A stretch of DNA of 64,000 nucleotides from Sphingobium boeckii. Lineage in GTDB: Bacteria > Pseudomonadota > Alphaproteobacteria > Sphingomonadales > Sphingomonadaceae. The stretch covers positions 124,001-188,000 of the forward strand of contig NZ_JACIJC010000001.1 of assembly GCF_014199215.1 (NCBI RefSeq), in the 5' to 3' direction. This document shows positions 1 through 7,659 of this stretch, one piece after another. The notes beneath the pieces were generated by a model, which saw only the letters and a program-made list of their open reading frames with translations, was not told the DNA's origin and did no database searches. The translations under genes were made by a program, and so were the position numbers. Position 1 is the stretch's first letter; each line of letters starts with the position of its first letter.

Positions 1-110
1 ATTTTGCGAAACCCCTCATTCTCGCCGAGCTTGTCGCAGCCTGCCAGCAAGCCACCTGCGCCCAGCGCTGCCCCGGTGATGAGCCGCCGCCGGGTGAGGA
101 TCGCGCTCAT
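1..110 (-). CDS. Molybdopterin-dependent oxidoreductase, N-terminal fragment (partial)
   Basis: Only the first 36 residues are in the window; the gene runs off the left edge. They start with a twin-arginine-like signal (TRRRLITG), then a small hydrophobic stretch and a lipobox-like LLAGC followed by DKLG. This N-terminus is typical of periplasmic sulfite-oxidase-fold molybdoenzymes that are paired with a membrane cytochrome b. The ATG overlaps the stop of the upstream cytochrome b gene (ATGA), so the two are translationally coupled. I infer that it exchanges electrons with that cytochrome. The molybdenum-binding domain itself is outside the window, so the assignment rests on the leader and the neighbour. 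Confidence 0.6.
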   Translation of the reverse strand, partial: MSAILTRRRLITGAALGAGGLLAGCDKLGENEGFRK

Positions 111-922
111 TGCGCCTTCTCCGCGGGCAGCCTGAACCAACCGGTGATCATGGAGCGGATGCCGTTCACCGGGCCGGAGAGCAGCACCAAGGCGAGGTGG
201 ACGATGATGAAGCCGACCAGAAGCCCCGCCACGATGAAATGGATCGAACGCGCCGACTGTCGCCCGCCGAACAGATCGAGCAGCCACGGCCAGGCGGCGT
301 TCAGGCCCGGAGACATTGTGAGCCCGGTCAGGATCATCAGCGGCAGCAGGATGAAGATCACGCCGACATAGCTGAATTTCTGGAGAATATTGAACCGCGC
401 ATCCCCGTGGTGAAAGCGCAGTTTCAGATGATCCATGATATCGCGCCCGATCGCGGCGGGGCGGATATCCGTGCGGCCGATGGCCAGATCCTTGCGGATG
501 TGCCCGTTCCACAGCGATCGGATCATGAAGAACAAAAGTCCGAATGCGAAGACCCAGGCGAAGGTCAGATGCCAGCGCCGGGCCATCGCCAGATTATAGG
601 TGGAGGGGATCGTCGCCCATCCCGGGAAAGCGCCGCGGCCGACATTGCCCTGGCCATCCTTCCAATAGCCGAGCACGCCGGAGGTATCCCAGCGACGGTC
701 GCCGATCTTGAGATAACCCTCGGTCCCGGTCGATCCGATCTCGAGCCAGGCGGAATCCGCATTGGCCCCATATTGCCCCCAATAGAGCCGGGGATGCGCG
801 TTGAAGATCATCAGGCCACTCATCAGCAGCGTGACGAGCGCCACCACATTCACCCAATGCCAGAGGCGGGTGGAAAGCCGGTGGCGGAATACGGAGCGGG
901 CGGGCGGGGCATCGATCACCAT
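107..922 (-). CDS. Cytochrome b (b561-type) membrane subunit
   Basis: This is a membrane cytochrome b that probably passes electrons between the quinone pool and the molybdoenzyme encoded next. It has about four hydrophobic helices with histidines suited to heme ligation: HWVN in the first helix, ARRWHLTFAW in the middle, and SIHFIV plus IVHLALVL near the C-terminus. A large periplasmic insert (about residues 45-110) precedes the second helix, as in thiosulfate-reductase-type cytochrome b proteins. I take the ATG at 922; a TTG at 952 would add 10 residues, and neither has a strong ribosome binding site. It overlaps the downstream gene by 4 bp and lies 45 bp after the TauE/SafE gene, so the three look like one transcript. 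Confidence 0.8.
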   Translation of the reverse strand: MVIDAPPARSVFRHRLSTRLWHWVNVVALVTLLMSGLMIFNAHPRLYWGQYGANADSAWLEIGSTGTEGYLKIGDRRWDTSGVLGYWKDGQGNVGRGAFPGWATIPSTYNLAMARRWHLTFAWVFAFGLLFFMIRSLWNGHIRKDLAIGRTDIRPAAIGRDIMDHLKLRFHHGDARFNILQKFSYVGVIFILLPLMILTGLTMSPGLNAAWPWLLDLFGGRQSARSIHFIVAGLLVGFIIVHLALVLLSGPVNGIRSMITGWFRLPAEKAQ

Positions 923-967
923 GCAGCGAACATCCCACTGTGCGCCGATCAAGTAAAGCGGCGCGCG

Positions 968-1753
968 TCAGTGATAGGCGCGGATGAAGAAGACGACCGT
1001 CATGCCCGCGGTGACCAGCAATGTGACGATGCGGATGATGTAGGGCGGCAGGATCCGGCCCAGCCTGGCACCCAATATGCCGCCCACGATCCCACCCAGC
1101 ATCATCGGGACAGCGAATTGCCATACCACCATCGCGCTTGAGACGAAGATGGTCGCCGCCGCCGCATTGGCCATGGCCAGCATCAGCGTGCGCGGCGCGG
1201 CCAGATGATGGGGGGCATGGCCGGCGAGCAATCCCCAGGCGGCGGTCATCATCAGGCCCACGCCACCGCCGAAATAGCCGCCATAGATGCCGAGCAGGAA
1301 CTGAACCACGATCAGCGTCCTCCGCCCGATGGCCACCCGGCTGTGCAGCGCATTGGAGGCATGTTTGCCGAATGCCAGCACCAGCGTGGCCATCAGCAGC
1401 AGCCAGGGGACGATGACGTCGAAGGTCCGCACGGGCGTCGCCACGAGCAGCAGGCTCCCGCCCAGCCCGCCGATGAAGGTGATGATCGTCAGCGCCCGCA
1501 AGCTGAGGCCACCAAGGGGTGCCAATCCGTCCCGATAGGTCCAGGCGCTGGCGATGGCACCGGGCTGGAGCGCGACATTGCTCGTGGCGTTGGCGATGGG
1601 CGACGGCAGGCCCAGCACGATCAGCGCGGGCATGGTGGCGAATGTGCCGCCGCCCGCCAGCGCGTTCATCGCGCCGCCGAGCAATCCTGCGCCTGCAGCC
1701 AGCGGAAGGAAGGAGATATCGTACACCCTGCGCCCATCGCCGGTGACGGCCAT
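968..1753 (-). CDS. TauE/SafE family sulfite/anion exporter
   Basis: This multi-spanning inner-membrane protein of about 261 residues matches the TauE/SafE family, whose characterised members export sulfite, sulfonates or sulfoacetate. The family hallmark GAMNALAGGG lies in the first helix, with a second internal repeat around YFGGGVGLMM, consistent with the duplicated architecture. The ATG at 1753 is chosen; an in-frame TTG at 1774 would add 7 residues. It is first in a minus-strand unit with cytochrome b and a molybdoenzyme. That context points to sulfur-oxyanion metabolism, but the substrate is inferred. Confidence 0.8.
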   Translation of the reverse strand: MAVTGDGRRVYDISFLPLAAGAGLLGGAMNALAGGGTFATMPALIVLGLPSPIANATSNVALQPGAIASAWTYRDGLAPLGGLSLRALTIITFIGGLGGSLLLVATPVRTFDVIVPWLLLMATLVLAFGKHASNALHSRVAIGRRTLIVVQFLLGIYGGYFGGGVGLMMTAAWGLLAGHAPHHLAAPRTLMLAMANAAAATIFVSSAMVVWQFAVPMMLGGIVGGILGARLGRILPPYIIRIVTLLVTAGMTVVFFIRAYH

Positions 1754-1868
1754 AATGTCGAGCAGAGAAGGCAATCCACGCCGCTGGCGGATTGACGAGC
1801 CTCGGCGCTAGGCCGATGATCAGTGAAAGGTCCGATGCCATGAGAAACGGATCGAGGGGATGATCAGC

Positions 1869-2636
1869 ATGAACAAGAAGCTTGAAGGCAAGGTCGTTCT
1901 AGTGGCGGGCGCGGGCGGCATCGGCAATGCCTTGGCCATTCGATACGCCGAAGAAGGGGCCAAAATCGTGCTCGGTGATATCGAACTGGCAACGGCGGAG
2001 GAGGCGGCGCACCAGATTTCCGTCATGGGCGGCGAAGCGATCGCCTTGCGCCTGGACGGCGCGGATGAGGCGTCGGTGGCTTCGGCGGTCAGCACCTGCT
2101 GCGATACATTCGCCCGTCTAGACGGCGCTCATATCAATTTCGGATTCTTGGCCGACGGCAATCCGCAGATCGGCGTTCTCGAACTGCCCATCGAAATTTA
2201 CGACGAAACCCAAAGGGTGAATGCTCGCGGCTTCTATCTATGCACCAGGGCAGTGCTGCCGCGGATGATCGAGGGCGGCGGCGGATCAATCGTGTATACC
2301 AGCTCGGCGGTCGCCGATGCACCCAGCCCGGCACAGGTCGCCTATGCCATGAGCAAGGCGGCGGGACATGCACTGATGCGTCATGTTGCGACCCGTTTTG
2401 GTGCGCAGGGCATCCGCGCCAACACGATTGCGCCAGCCATGACCATCCATGCGCGGATCGAGAAGCTGGTGCCCCCGGAGATGATCGAGTGGGCGCGATC
2501 GGCGGCCGCAATCAAAGCGAGGGTAGGCCGACCCGACGACATCGCCGCGATGGGCGCCCTGCTGCTGTCGGACGATGGATCCTATATCACCGGCCAGGTC
2601 ATCAGCATCGACGGCGGCACCACGATGCGACCTTAA
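1869..2636 (+). CDS. SDR family oxidoreductase with degenerate NNAG motif
   Basis: This is a short-chain dehydrogenase/reductase of 255 residues. The nucleotide-binding loop is GAGGIGNALA, an acidic residue after the second strand (LGDIE) suggests NAD preference, the catalytic Tyr-Lys pair is YAMSK, and a serine sits in YTSSAVAD. The C-terminal GQVISIDGGTTM is the standard family ending. The normally conserved NNAG after strand 4 is replaced by INFGF, which is unusual. The ATG at 1869 is preferred over the one at 1860 because GAGGGG at 1854-1859 is correctly spaced only for 1869. It stands alone, divergent from the TauE gene. Substrate unknown. Confidence 0.8.
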   Translation: MNKKLEGKVVLVAGAGGIGNALAIRYAEEGAKIVLGDIELATAEEAAHQISVMGGEAIALRLDGADEASVASAVSTCCDTFARLDGAHINFGFLADGNPQIGVLELPIEIYDETQRVNARGFYLCTRAVLPRMIEGGGGSIVYTSSAVADAPSPAQVAYAMSKAAGHALMRHVATRFGAQGIRANTIAPAMTIHARIEKLVPPEMIEWARSAAAIKARVGRPDDIAAMGALLLSDDGSYITGQVISIDGGTTMRP

Positions 2637-2692
2637 ACCGCGGTCGCTCAGCCGATTCGCAATCCGAAGATTCGCGAGATCGGCGGTTCGTC

Positions 2693-3913
2693 TTACCCCA
2701 GCGCAGCCTGCTTTTCTTCGGCCAGCCGGTCCAGCTCGGCACGGCTCTTCTTTTCCGATGCGGTCTTGAGTTGCCCGCAGGCGGCGTCGATGTCTCGGCC
2801 GCGCGGGGTGCGCACCGGCGCTGAAATGCCCGCGCCGAAGACGATGCTGGAGAAGGCGCGGATGCGATCGGGCAGCGAGCATTCATAATCCGCGCCCGGC
2901 CAGGGATTGAACGGGATCAGATTGACCTTGGCGGGCAGATCGAATTTCTTGATCAGCCGCACCAGTTCGCGGGCATCGGCATCGCTGTCATTCTTGTCGC
3001 GGATCATCACATATTCGAAGGTGATCCGTCGGGCATTGTTGACGCCGGGATAATCGGCGCAGGCCTGAAGCACCTCCTCGATCCCGTATTTGCGGTTGAG
3101 CGGCACCAATTCGTCACGCACTTCCTTGGTGACACCGTGCAGCGACACCGCCAGATTGACGTTGATCTCGGCACCCGCGCGCGCCATCATCGGCACCACG
3201 CCGGAGGTGGAGAGCGTGATCCGGCGGCGCGAGAGCGAAATGCCTTCGCCGTCCATCACGATCTTCAAGGCGTCCCGCACATTGTCGAAATTATAGAGCG
3301 GCTCGCCCATGCCCATCAGCACGATATTGGTGAGCAGGCGCCCTTCGGAGAGGCTGGGCCATTCGCCCAGATTGTCGCGCGCCAGCATCACCTGGCCCAC
3401 GATCTCACCAGGCGTCAGATTGCGCACCAGCCGCATCGTGCCGGTGTGGCAGAAGCGGCAATTGAGCGTGCAGCCGATCTGCGAGGAAACACACAGCGTG
3501 CCGCGGTCCGCATCTGGGATGAAGACCATTTCGTAATCCTGGCCGTCATCGGTGCGCAGCAGCCATTTGCGCGTGCCATCGGTCGAAACCTGCGCCTCGA
3601 TCACCTCGGGTCGGCTGACCACGAAGCGCTGCGCGAGCCACGGCTGCATCGTCTTGGAGATATCGGTCATCAGCGCAAAATCGGTGACGCCGCGGTTATA
3701 GATCCAGTGCCAGAGCTGCTTGGCGCGCAATTTGGCCTGTTTGGGCTCAAGCTGCGACGTTTCCAGCGCCATGCGCAGATCGGCCTTGGACAGACCCAGC
3801 AGATCGATCCGCCCATCCCGGCGCGGCACGAGATCGCGCGGCACGGGCACAGGATCGATATGGCCGGGAATCGCCATGTTGAAATCGGAAGGTGCGGTCA
3901 TGCGCGTTCCCAT
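2693..3913 (-). CDS. rlmN: 23S rRNA (adenine2503-C2)/tRNA (adenine37-C2)-methyltransferase RlmN
   Basis: This radical-SAM enzyme methylates C2 of A2503 in 23S rRNA and of A37 in some tRNAs. The CxxxCxxC cluster motif is visible as CTLNCRFC, and the [12 protein letters not shown] and [11 protein letters not shown] blocks are those of RlmN. The C-terminal AACGQL supplies the second catalytic cysteine region. At 406 residues it is of normal length with a slightly long N-terminus. An in-frame ATG at 3901 has a better-placed GGGA and may be the true start. It is monocistronic here, with a spaced inverted repeat upstream at 3967-4023. Confidence 0.95.
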   Translation of the reverse strand: MGTRMTAPSDFNMAIPGHIDPVPVPRDLVPRRDGRIDLLGLSKADLRMALETSQLEPKQAKLRAKQLWHWIYNRGVTDFALMTDISKTMQPWLAQRFVVSRPEVIEAQVSTDGTRKWLLRTDDGQDYEMVFIPDADRGTLCVSSQIGCTLNCRFCHTGTMRLVRNLTPGEIVGQVMLARDNLGEWPSLSEGRLLTNIVLMGMGEPLYNFDNVRDALKIVMDGEGISLSRRRITLSTSGVVPMMARAGAEINVNLAVSLHGVTKEVRDELVPLNRKYGIEEVLQACADYPGVNNARRITFEYVMIRDKNDSDADARELVRLIKKFDLPAKVNLIPFNPWPGADYECSLPDRIRAFSSIVFGAGISAPVRTPRGRDIDAACGQLKTASEKKSRAELDRLAEEKQAALG

Positions 3914-3966
3914 AGGGAAAAATGCCCGGATTTACCAGCGGGAACGGGGACGGGGTTGGCGTGGCG

Positions 3967-4023
3967 CTAAAGCGACAAAGGCAGCGCAGCGGCGGGGCGC
4001 AACTGTCGGTTTTGTTGCTTTAG
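3967..4023. repeat. Spaced inverted repeat upstream of rlmN
   Basis: The arms CTAAAGCGACAAA (3967-3979) and TTTGTTGCTTTAG (4011-4023) pair over 13 positions with one G-U, around a 31-nt GC-rich spacer. It lies about 54 bp upstream of the rlmN start and could form a stem in its 5' leader. No T-tract follows in the rlmN direction, so it is not a simple terminator. Function unknown. Confidence 0.5.
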
Positions 4024-4089
4024 GAGGAGGTGGATCTGGATTAGATCGTTCGGCTTGTTTCACCCGACTATGGTTTGGTGACGCAATGG

Positions 4090-4115
4090 ATGCTGAAACA
4101 AGTTCAGCATGACGG
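4090..4115. repeat. Family A palindromic (REP-like) repeat, single unit
   Basis: The arms ATGCTGAA (4090-4097) and TTCAGCAT (4103-4110) flank the loop ACAAG, followed by GACGG. The same unit recurs at about 16105-16131 and 26157-26183, where it is paired with an inverted partner. Here only the single unit is recognisable. Confidence 0.8.
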
Positions 4116-4242
4116 CAAGGCCAGGCGCTTCACCAACGGCAAATCGCCTTTCGGATCACTGCCCATGCACCGCGCCAGCCCGATACCCAATCAGGCCCCA
4201 TTTCTTCTTTGAGAAACGCCGCAGCAGCAATGACATCGAGTG

Positions 4243-4482
4243 TCAGCCGCCAAAAATATAAAAGAACCAGCCTCCAGTGCAGATAGCCCAGAACCACATT
4301 GCCCAGCCCCATATCCGGATCAGGCTATCGCTTCCCGGGCCGAGCATCAGAGGCCCGATCGCGACTGCAAGAGCCAGCGGCACGGCAAAGGCCAAGATCG
4401 GCAGGACCAGCGGCAAGGTTCGCCAATTAGCCTCCCAGTGCGGCTCGGCTGCCCAATCATAAATATGGCGGAAAGGGTTCAC
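4243..4482 (-). CDS. Small membrane protein (79 aa), hypothetical
   Basis: This 79-residue protein has two likely membrane helices (about residues 23-47 and 57-77), the second rich in tryptophan and phenylalanine (WGWAMWFWAI, GGWFFYIFGG). The start is a GTG at 4482 that overlaps the stop of the preceding IalB-like gene (GTGA). This overlap is the main reason to believe it is real. I recognise no family. A role linked to the two upstream genes is only suggested by the coupling. Confidence 0.55.
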   Translation of the reverse strand: MNPFRHIYDWAAEPHWEANWRTLPLVLPILAFAVPLALAVAIGPLMLGPGSDSLIRIWGWAMWFWAICTGGWFFYIFGG

Positions 4483-4967
4483 CGCCGCCGCGCACAGCCC
4501 AGCGCGGCCGCGTCGATGGCCGTTGCCGCACCGCGCAGGCGGTAGACGTCGGCGAAGGGCTGGCCGGCGGCGTCGCGGCTTTCCACGGACATGCTTGTGG
4601 CGCTGCGCATGGCGGCGACGATCGCGGCATCCGCACGCGCATCCTGCGCCCAGGCGTCAGCGCCGCCGGCGGTCAGGCGGAAGCGGCGGTCGCCAATGCT
4701 GAGCGTGACCGCGGCGTCAGCGGCGCGGGCGCGGCTCATGCGGATGTGGAGCTGGCTGCGGACCTCCTGCGCGGGCCAGTGCGACACGCTGGCGAACGGT
4801 TTCCATCCGGTCTTGGGGGTTTCGCGTGCGGGTTCGGCAATGGCGTAGCACCGTGCCGGGCGGGCATCGCGGAAGGCACCCCAATTTTCGAACACGCCCA
4901 GCGAATCGCGTGCCTGCACCGGCGATGCCGCCATGACGGCAAGCAGCGCGATCCCGCCGCGCTTCAT
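4479..4967 (-). CDS. Secreted protein resembling invasion-associated locus B (IalB) family
   Basis: This 162-residue exported protein has a cleavable signal (MKRGGIALLAVMAASPVQA) and a mature part starting DSLGVFENWGAFRD. The pattern of an early tryptophan, a RCYAIAEP block and a later beta-rich region resembles IalB-like periplasmic proteins of alphaproteobacteria. The function of that family is poorly defined. The ATG at 4967 overlaps the stop of the upstream phosphatase gene (ATGA), and its own stop overlaps the next GTG, so three genes form one coupled unit. Confidence 0.65.
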   Translation of the reverse strand: MKRGGIALLAVMAASPVQARDSLGVFENWGAFRDARPARCYAIAEPARETPKTGWKPFASVSHWPAQEVRSQLHIRMSRARAADAAVTLSIGDRRFRLTAGGADAWAQDARADAAIVAAMRSATSMSVESRDAAGQPFADVYRLRGAATAIDAAALGCARRR

Positions 4968-5611
4968 GCGGGTGCCTGGCCGCCGCCGCGATGGACGAAG
5001 GTTTCCCGGCCATGCTGGATCATCACCATCGAACCCTGCGGCAGATTGCCCGCAAGGCCCGCGCCATAGGCGGGATCGATCGCCATGCCGGTCATCAGGC
5101 CGCGCAGCACGCGCGCGGACATGCCGTGCATGATGATCAGCCGGTCTCCGGCCTGATCGGTGGTGTCCGCCAACCATGAGGATAGCCGCGCCGCGATCGC
5201 ATCATACCATTCGCCGCCGGGCGCGGCGCGATTGAACAGGCCGGTTTCCGGTTCGATCAGCGGGCCGCTTTCCGCGATGATATCCTGATAGGTCCGCCCG
5301 CTCCATGTGCCGACTTCGATTTCGCGCAGGCGCGGATCGGTGATCGCCTCATGCCAGTCCGCACCCACATGTTCGGCGACCACCGCCAGCGTCTGAAGCG
5401 CGCGGCCATAAGGCGATGCCCATAAGGTGAGCGGCGATCCATCGCCCGGATTGGCATCCAGCCAGCGTTTCAGGCCCGCGCCCATTTCATCGGCCTGGGC
5501 GAAACCGGCGCGGGTCAGCGGCGTGTGCACCTGATCCCCCTGAAGCCGGCCGGTCGCGTTGAAAACGGTCTCGCCATGCCGGGCGATGAAGAAGCGGGCC
5601 TTGGAATCCAT
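4964..5611 (-). CDS. Histidine phosphatase family protein (phosphoglycerate-mutase-like)
   Basis: This is a 2H-phosphatase of the phosphoglycerate mutase superfamily, 215 residues. The phospho-acceptor motif ARHGETVFN is near the N-terminus, and the second histidine is in IIMHGMSARV. WASPYGRALQT and LREIEVGTWSGR match small phosphatases such as CobC/PhoE rather than glycolytic mutases. I start at the ATG at 5611 (MDSKARFFIARHGE); the frame stays open upstream to 5677 without homology-like sequence. The substrate cannot be read from sequence. It heads the unit with the IalB-like and small membrane proteins. Confidence 0.8.
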   Translation of the reverse strand: MDSKARFFIARHGETVFNATGRLQGDQVHTPLTRAGFAQADEMGAGLKRWLDANPGDGSPLTLWASPYGRALQTLAVVAEHVGADWHEAITDPRLREIEVGTWSGRTYQDIIAESGPLIEPETGLFNRAAPGGEWYDAIAARLSSWLADTTDQAGDRLIIMHGMSARVLRGLMTGMAIDPAYGAGLAGNLPQGSMVMIQHGRETFVHRGGGQAPA

Positions 5612-5745
5612 GGCCCCGCTTTCAAGCCCCTGTGGCCAAATTGCAACGCATTTCCTTGTTGTCTGAGGTTCATGCAACGGAGATCGGTTTCGTGCACTGA
5701 GCCTCCCGTCCCCGGTTTGGGACCGTGAAGTAAATGGAGTTTATC

Positions 5746-6321
5746 ATGCGTAATCTTGTTTTGGCATCGCTGCTGGCGACCGCTTTCGCTACCCCCGCTC
5801 TCGCTCAGGATGCCGATGCACCGTTCACCGGTCCCCGCGTCGAGGCGCTGGTCGGCTGGGATCGCATTCAGGGCGATGATTCGCACAGCGATGATGTCGG
5901 CTATGGCGTTGCAGCGGGCTATGACGTTCAGGCTGGCCGCGCCGTGATCGGTGCCGAAGTCGAATATTCCGATTCCGACAATCGCGCCTGTGCCGGAGCG
6001 ACCACCGTCGCCAATCCGCGCCTGTGCCTGAAATCCGGTCGTGATCTTTATGTCGGCGGCCGCGTCGGCACCGCGATCACCCCGAGCACGCTGCTTTATG
6101 CCAAGGCCGGCTATACCAATGCGGGTGCCAAATTCACGTCTGACGACGGCGTGGACGAAGTGACGCTGGACAAGTCCAATCTGGACGGCGTTCGCGTGGG
6201 CGCGGGCATCGAGCAGAAGCTGGGCAGCAAGACCTACCTCAAGGGCGAATATCGCTATTCCAACTATGAGGCCGGTGTTGAGCGTCATCAGGCGATGGCC
6301 GGCGTCGGCATCCGCTTCTGA
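5746..6321 (+). CDS. Outer-membrane beta-barrel protein (porin-like, OmpA-barrel type)
   Basis: This 191-residue protein has a signal peptide ending PALAQ and a mature part of alternating amphipathic strands with glycine and tyrosine turns (VEALVGWDRI, GYGVAAGYDV, KGEYRYSNYE). It ends in phenylalanine (GVGIRF), the classical BamA recognition ending for outer-membrane barrels. Its size fits an 8-strand barrel. GGAG at 5736-5739 places the start at ATG 5746 rather than 5734. It is monocistronic, with its own terminator downstream at 6414-6442. The ligand is unknown. Confidence 0.85.
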   Translation: MRNLVLASLLATAFATPALAQDADAPFTGPRVEALVGWDRIQGDDSHSDDVGYGVAAGYDVQAGRAVIGAEVEYSDSDNRACAGATTVANPRLCLKSGRDLYVGGRVGTAITPSTLLYAKAGYTNAGAKFTSDDGVDEVTLDKSNLDGVRVGAGIEQKLGSKTYLKGEYRYSNYEAGVERHQAMAGVGIRF

Positions 6322-6413
6322 TCGGATGAAGTGCTTCGTTCGCTGCGACGCCGGCGTCTCCACCTTCGGGACAGCATGGAGATTCGGACGATTGCAGGAA
6401 TGACGAAAAGAGA

Positions 6414-6446
6414 GGGTCGGGGCGCTTGCTCCGGCCCTTTTTCTTG
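6414..6446 (+). terminator. Rho-independent terminator after the beta-barrel gene
   Basis: GGGTCGG (6414-6420) pairs with CCGGCCC (6431-6437) with one G-U, followed by TTTTTCTTGTT. It lies about 90 bp after the stop and separates the porin-like gene from dnaN. Confidence 0.8.
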
Positions 6447-6473
6447 TTAAGGAAGGGTTTGAAATGATATGGT

Positions 6474-6500
6474 GCCGGGAGGTGTCTTCCCGGCTTGTTT
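6474..6500 (+). promoter_or_regulatory. Hairpin immediately upstream of dnaN
   Basis: GCCGGGA (6474-6480) pairs with TCCCGGC (6488-6494) and is followed by TTGTTTTG. It ends 22 bp before the dnaN ATG. It could be a second terminator for the upstream gene or an attenuator-like element in the dnaN leader. Confidence 0.45.
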
Positions 6501-6522
6501 TGAAGTCCCCGGGGGATTGTAA

Positions 6523-7635
6523 ATGAAGGCGACGATCGAACGCGCAACGCTCCTCAAGAGCCTGAGCCATGTGCAATCCGTGGTCGAGCGGCGCAACACC
6601 ATTCCGATCCTGTCCAATGTGCTGCTCGAAGCTTCGGCGGACGGCCGTATCCGCCTGATGGCAACCGATCTCGATCTCCAGGTCGTCGAAAGCATCGAGG
6701 CCGCGGTCGATCAGGCCGGCTCCACCACAGTATCCGCCCACACCTTGTTCGATATCGCTCGCAAGCTGCCCGAAGGCAGTCAGGTCGAATTGAACGCCGC
6801 CGATGGCAAGATGCAGGTGAATGCCGGCCGCGCGCGCTTCAACCTCTCCACGCTGCCACGCGATGATTTCCCGGTGATCGCAGAGGGCGAACTGCCCACC
6901 AAATTCGAACTGCCGTCTGAAACGCTCAAGCAGATCATCGACAAGACGCGCTTCGCGATCTCCACCGAAGAGACGCGCTATTATCTGAACGGCATCTTTT
7001 TCCACGTTTCGGACGAGGCGCAGCCCGTGCTGAAGGCCGCCGCCACCGACGGGCATCGCCTGGCGCGCGTTACCGTGCCGCGTCCCGAAGGTGCGGAGGG
7101 AATGCCCGATGTGATCATTCCCCGCAAATGTATCGCCGAATTGCGCAAGCTGCTCGACGAAGTGGATGGCTCGGTGGAAATCACGCTTTCCCCGACCAAG
7201 ATCCGCTTCGGGCTGGGCAATGCGATCCTCACATCCAAGCTGATCGACGGCACCTTCCCGGATTACAGCCGCGTGATCCCGACGGGCAATGACAAGATGC
7301 TCAAGATCGATCCGCGCAGCTTCGAAGAGGGCGTGGACCGCGTGGCGACGATCGCCACCGAAAAGACCCGTGCGGTGAAGATGGCGCTGGAGCGCGACAA
7401 GATCACGCTGTCTGTCACCAGCCCGGAAAATGGCACGGCGGCGGAAGAGGTTTCGGGCGAATATACGTCGGAAGGCTTCGAGATCGGCTTCAACGCGCGC
7501 TATCTGCTCGATATTCTGGGCCAGATCGAAGGCGACACGGTCGAGGTCCATCTGGCCGATGCCGCCGCCCCCACGTTGATCCGCGAGAATGACAAGGCGC
7601 CGGCACTCTATGTGCTGATGCCGATGCGCGTCTGA
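6523..7635 (+). CDS. dnaN: DNA polymerase III subunit beta (sliding clamp)
   Basis: This is the ring-shaped processivity clamp of the replicative polymerase. Its 370 residues form three repeated clamp domains with the typical start MKATIERATLLKSLSHVQ, the central FNLSTLPRDDFP and FAISTEETRYYLNGI blocks, and the C-terminal ALYVLMPMRV, which forms part of the partner-binding pocket. GGGGGA about 7 bp before the ATG is the ribosome binding site. dnaA is not in the window. recF lies 1.5 kb downstream, separated by two opposite-strand genes. Confidence 0.98.
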   Translation: MKATIERATLLKSLSHVQSVVERRNTIPILSNVLLEASADGRIRLMATDLDLQVVESIEAAVDQAGSTTVSAHTLFDIARKLPEGSQVELNAADGKMQVNAGRARFNLSTLPRDDFPVIAEGELPTKFELPSETLKQIIDKTRFAISTEETRYYLNGIFFHVSDEAQPVLKAAATDGHRLARVTVPRPEGAEGMPDVIIPRKCIAELRKLLDEVDGSVEITLSPTKIRFGLGNAILTSKLIDGTFPDYSRVIPTGNDKMLKIDPRSFEEGVDRVATIATEKTRAVKMALERDKITLSVTSPENGTAAEEVSGEYTSEGFEIGFNARYLLDILGQIEGDTVEVHLADAAAPTLIRENDKAPALYVLMPMRV

Positions 7636-7659
7636 CCCGGCGGGTCTAGCGCCCGATCG

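Larger units (their letters stand above)
3914..4242. other. Intergenic stretch with no convincing gene
   Basis: About 330 bases upstream of rlmN and downstream of the 79-residue membrane protein gene. It holds a spaced inverted repeat (3967-3979 with 4011-4023) and one palindromic repeat of family A (4090-4110). A frame at 4130-4312 is open but looks like a shadow. Confidence 0.6.

Noticed and set aside
4130-4312. A 60-codon open frame on the minus strand overlapping the end of the 79-residue membrane protein gene.
   Set aside because: Its first third is the same DNA as the coupled gene read in another frame. It lacks a ribosome binding site and its composition is not convincing. A frameshifted longer form of the neighbour cannot be fully excluded.
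5515-7551. A 678-codon open frame on the minus strand, covering dnaN and the beta-barrel gene.
   Set aside because: Antisense to dnaN and the porin-like gene, with His/Asp/Arg-rich composition typical of reverse-complement reading in GC-rich DNA.
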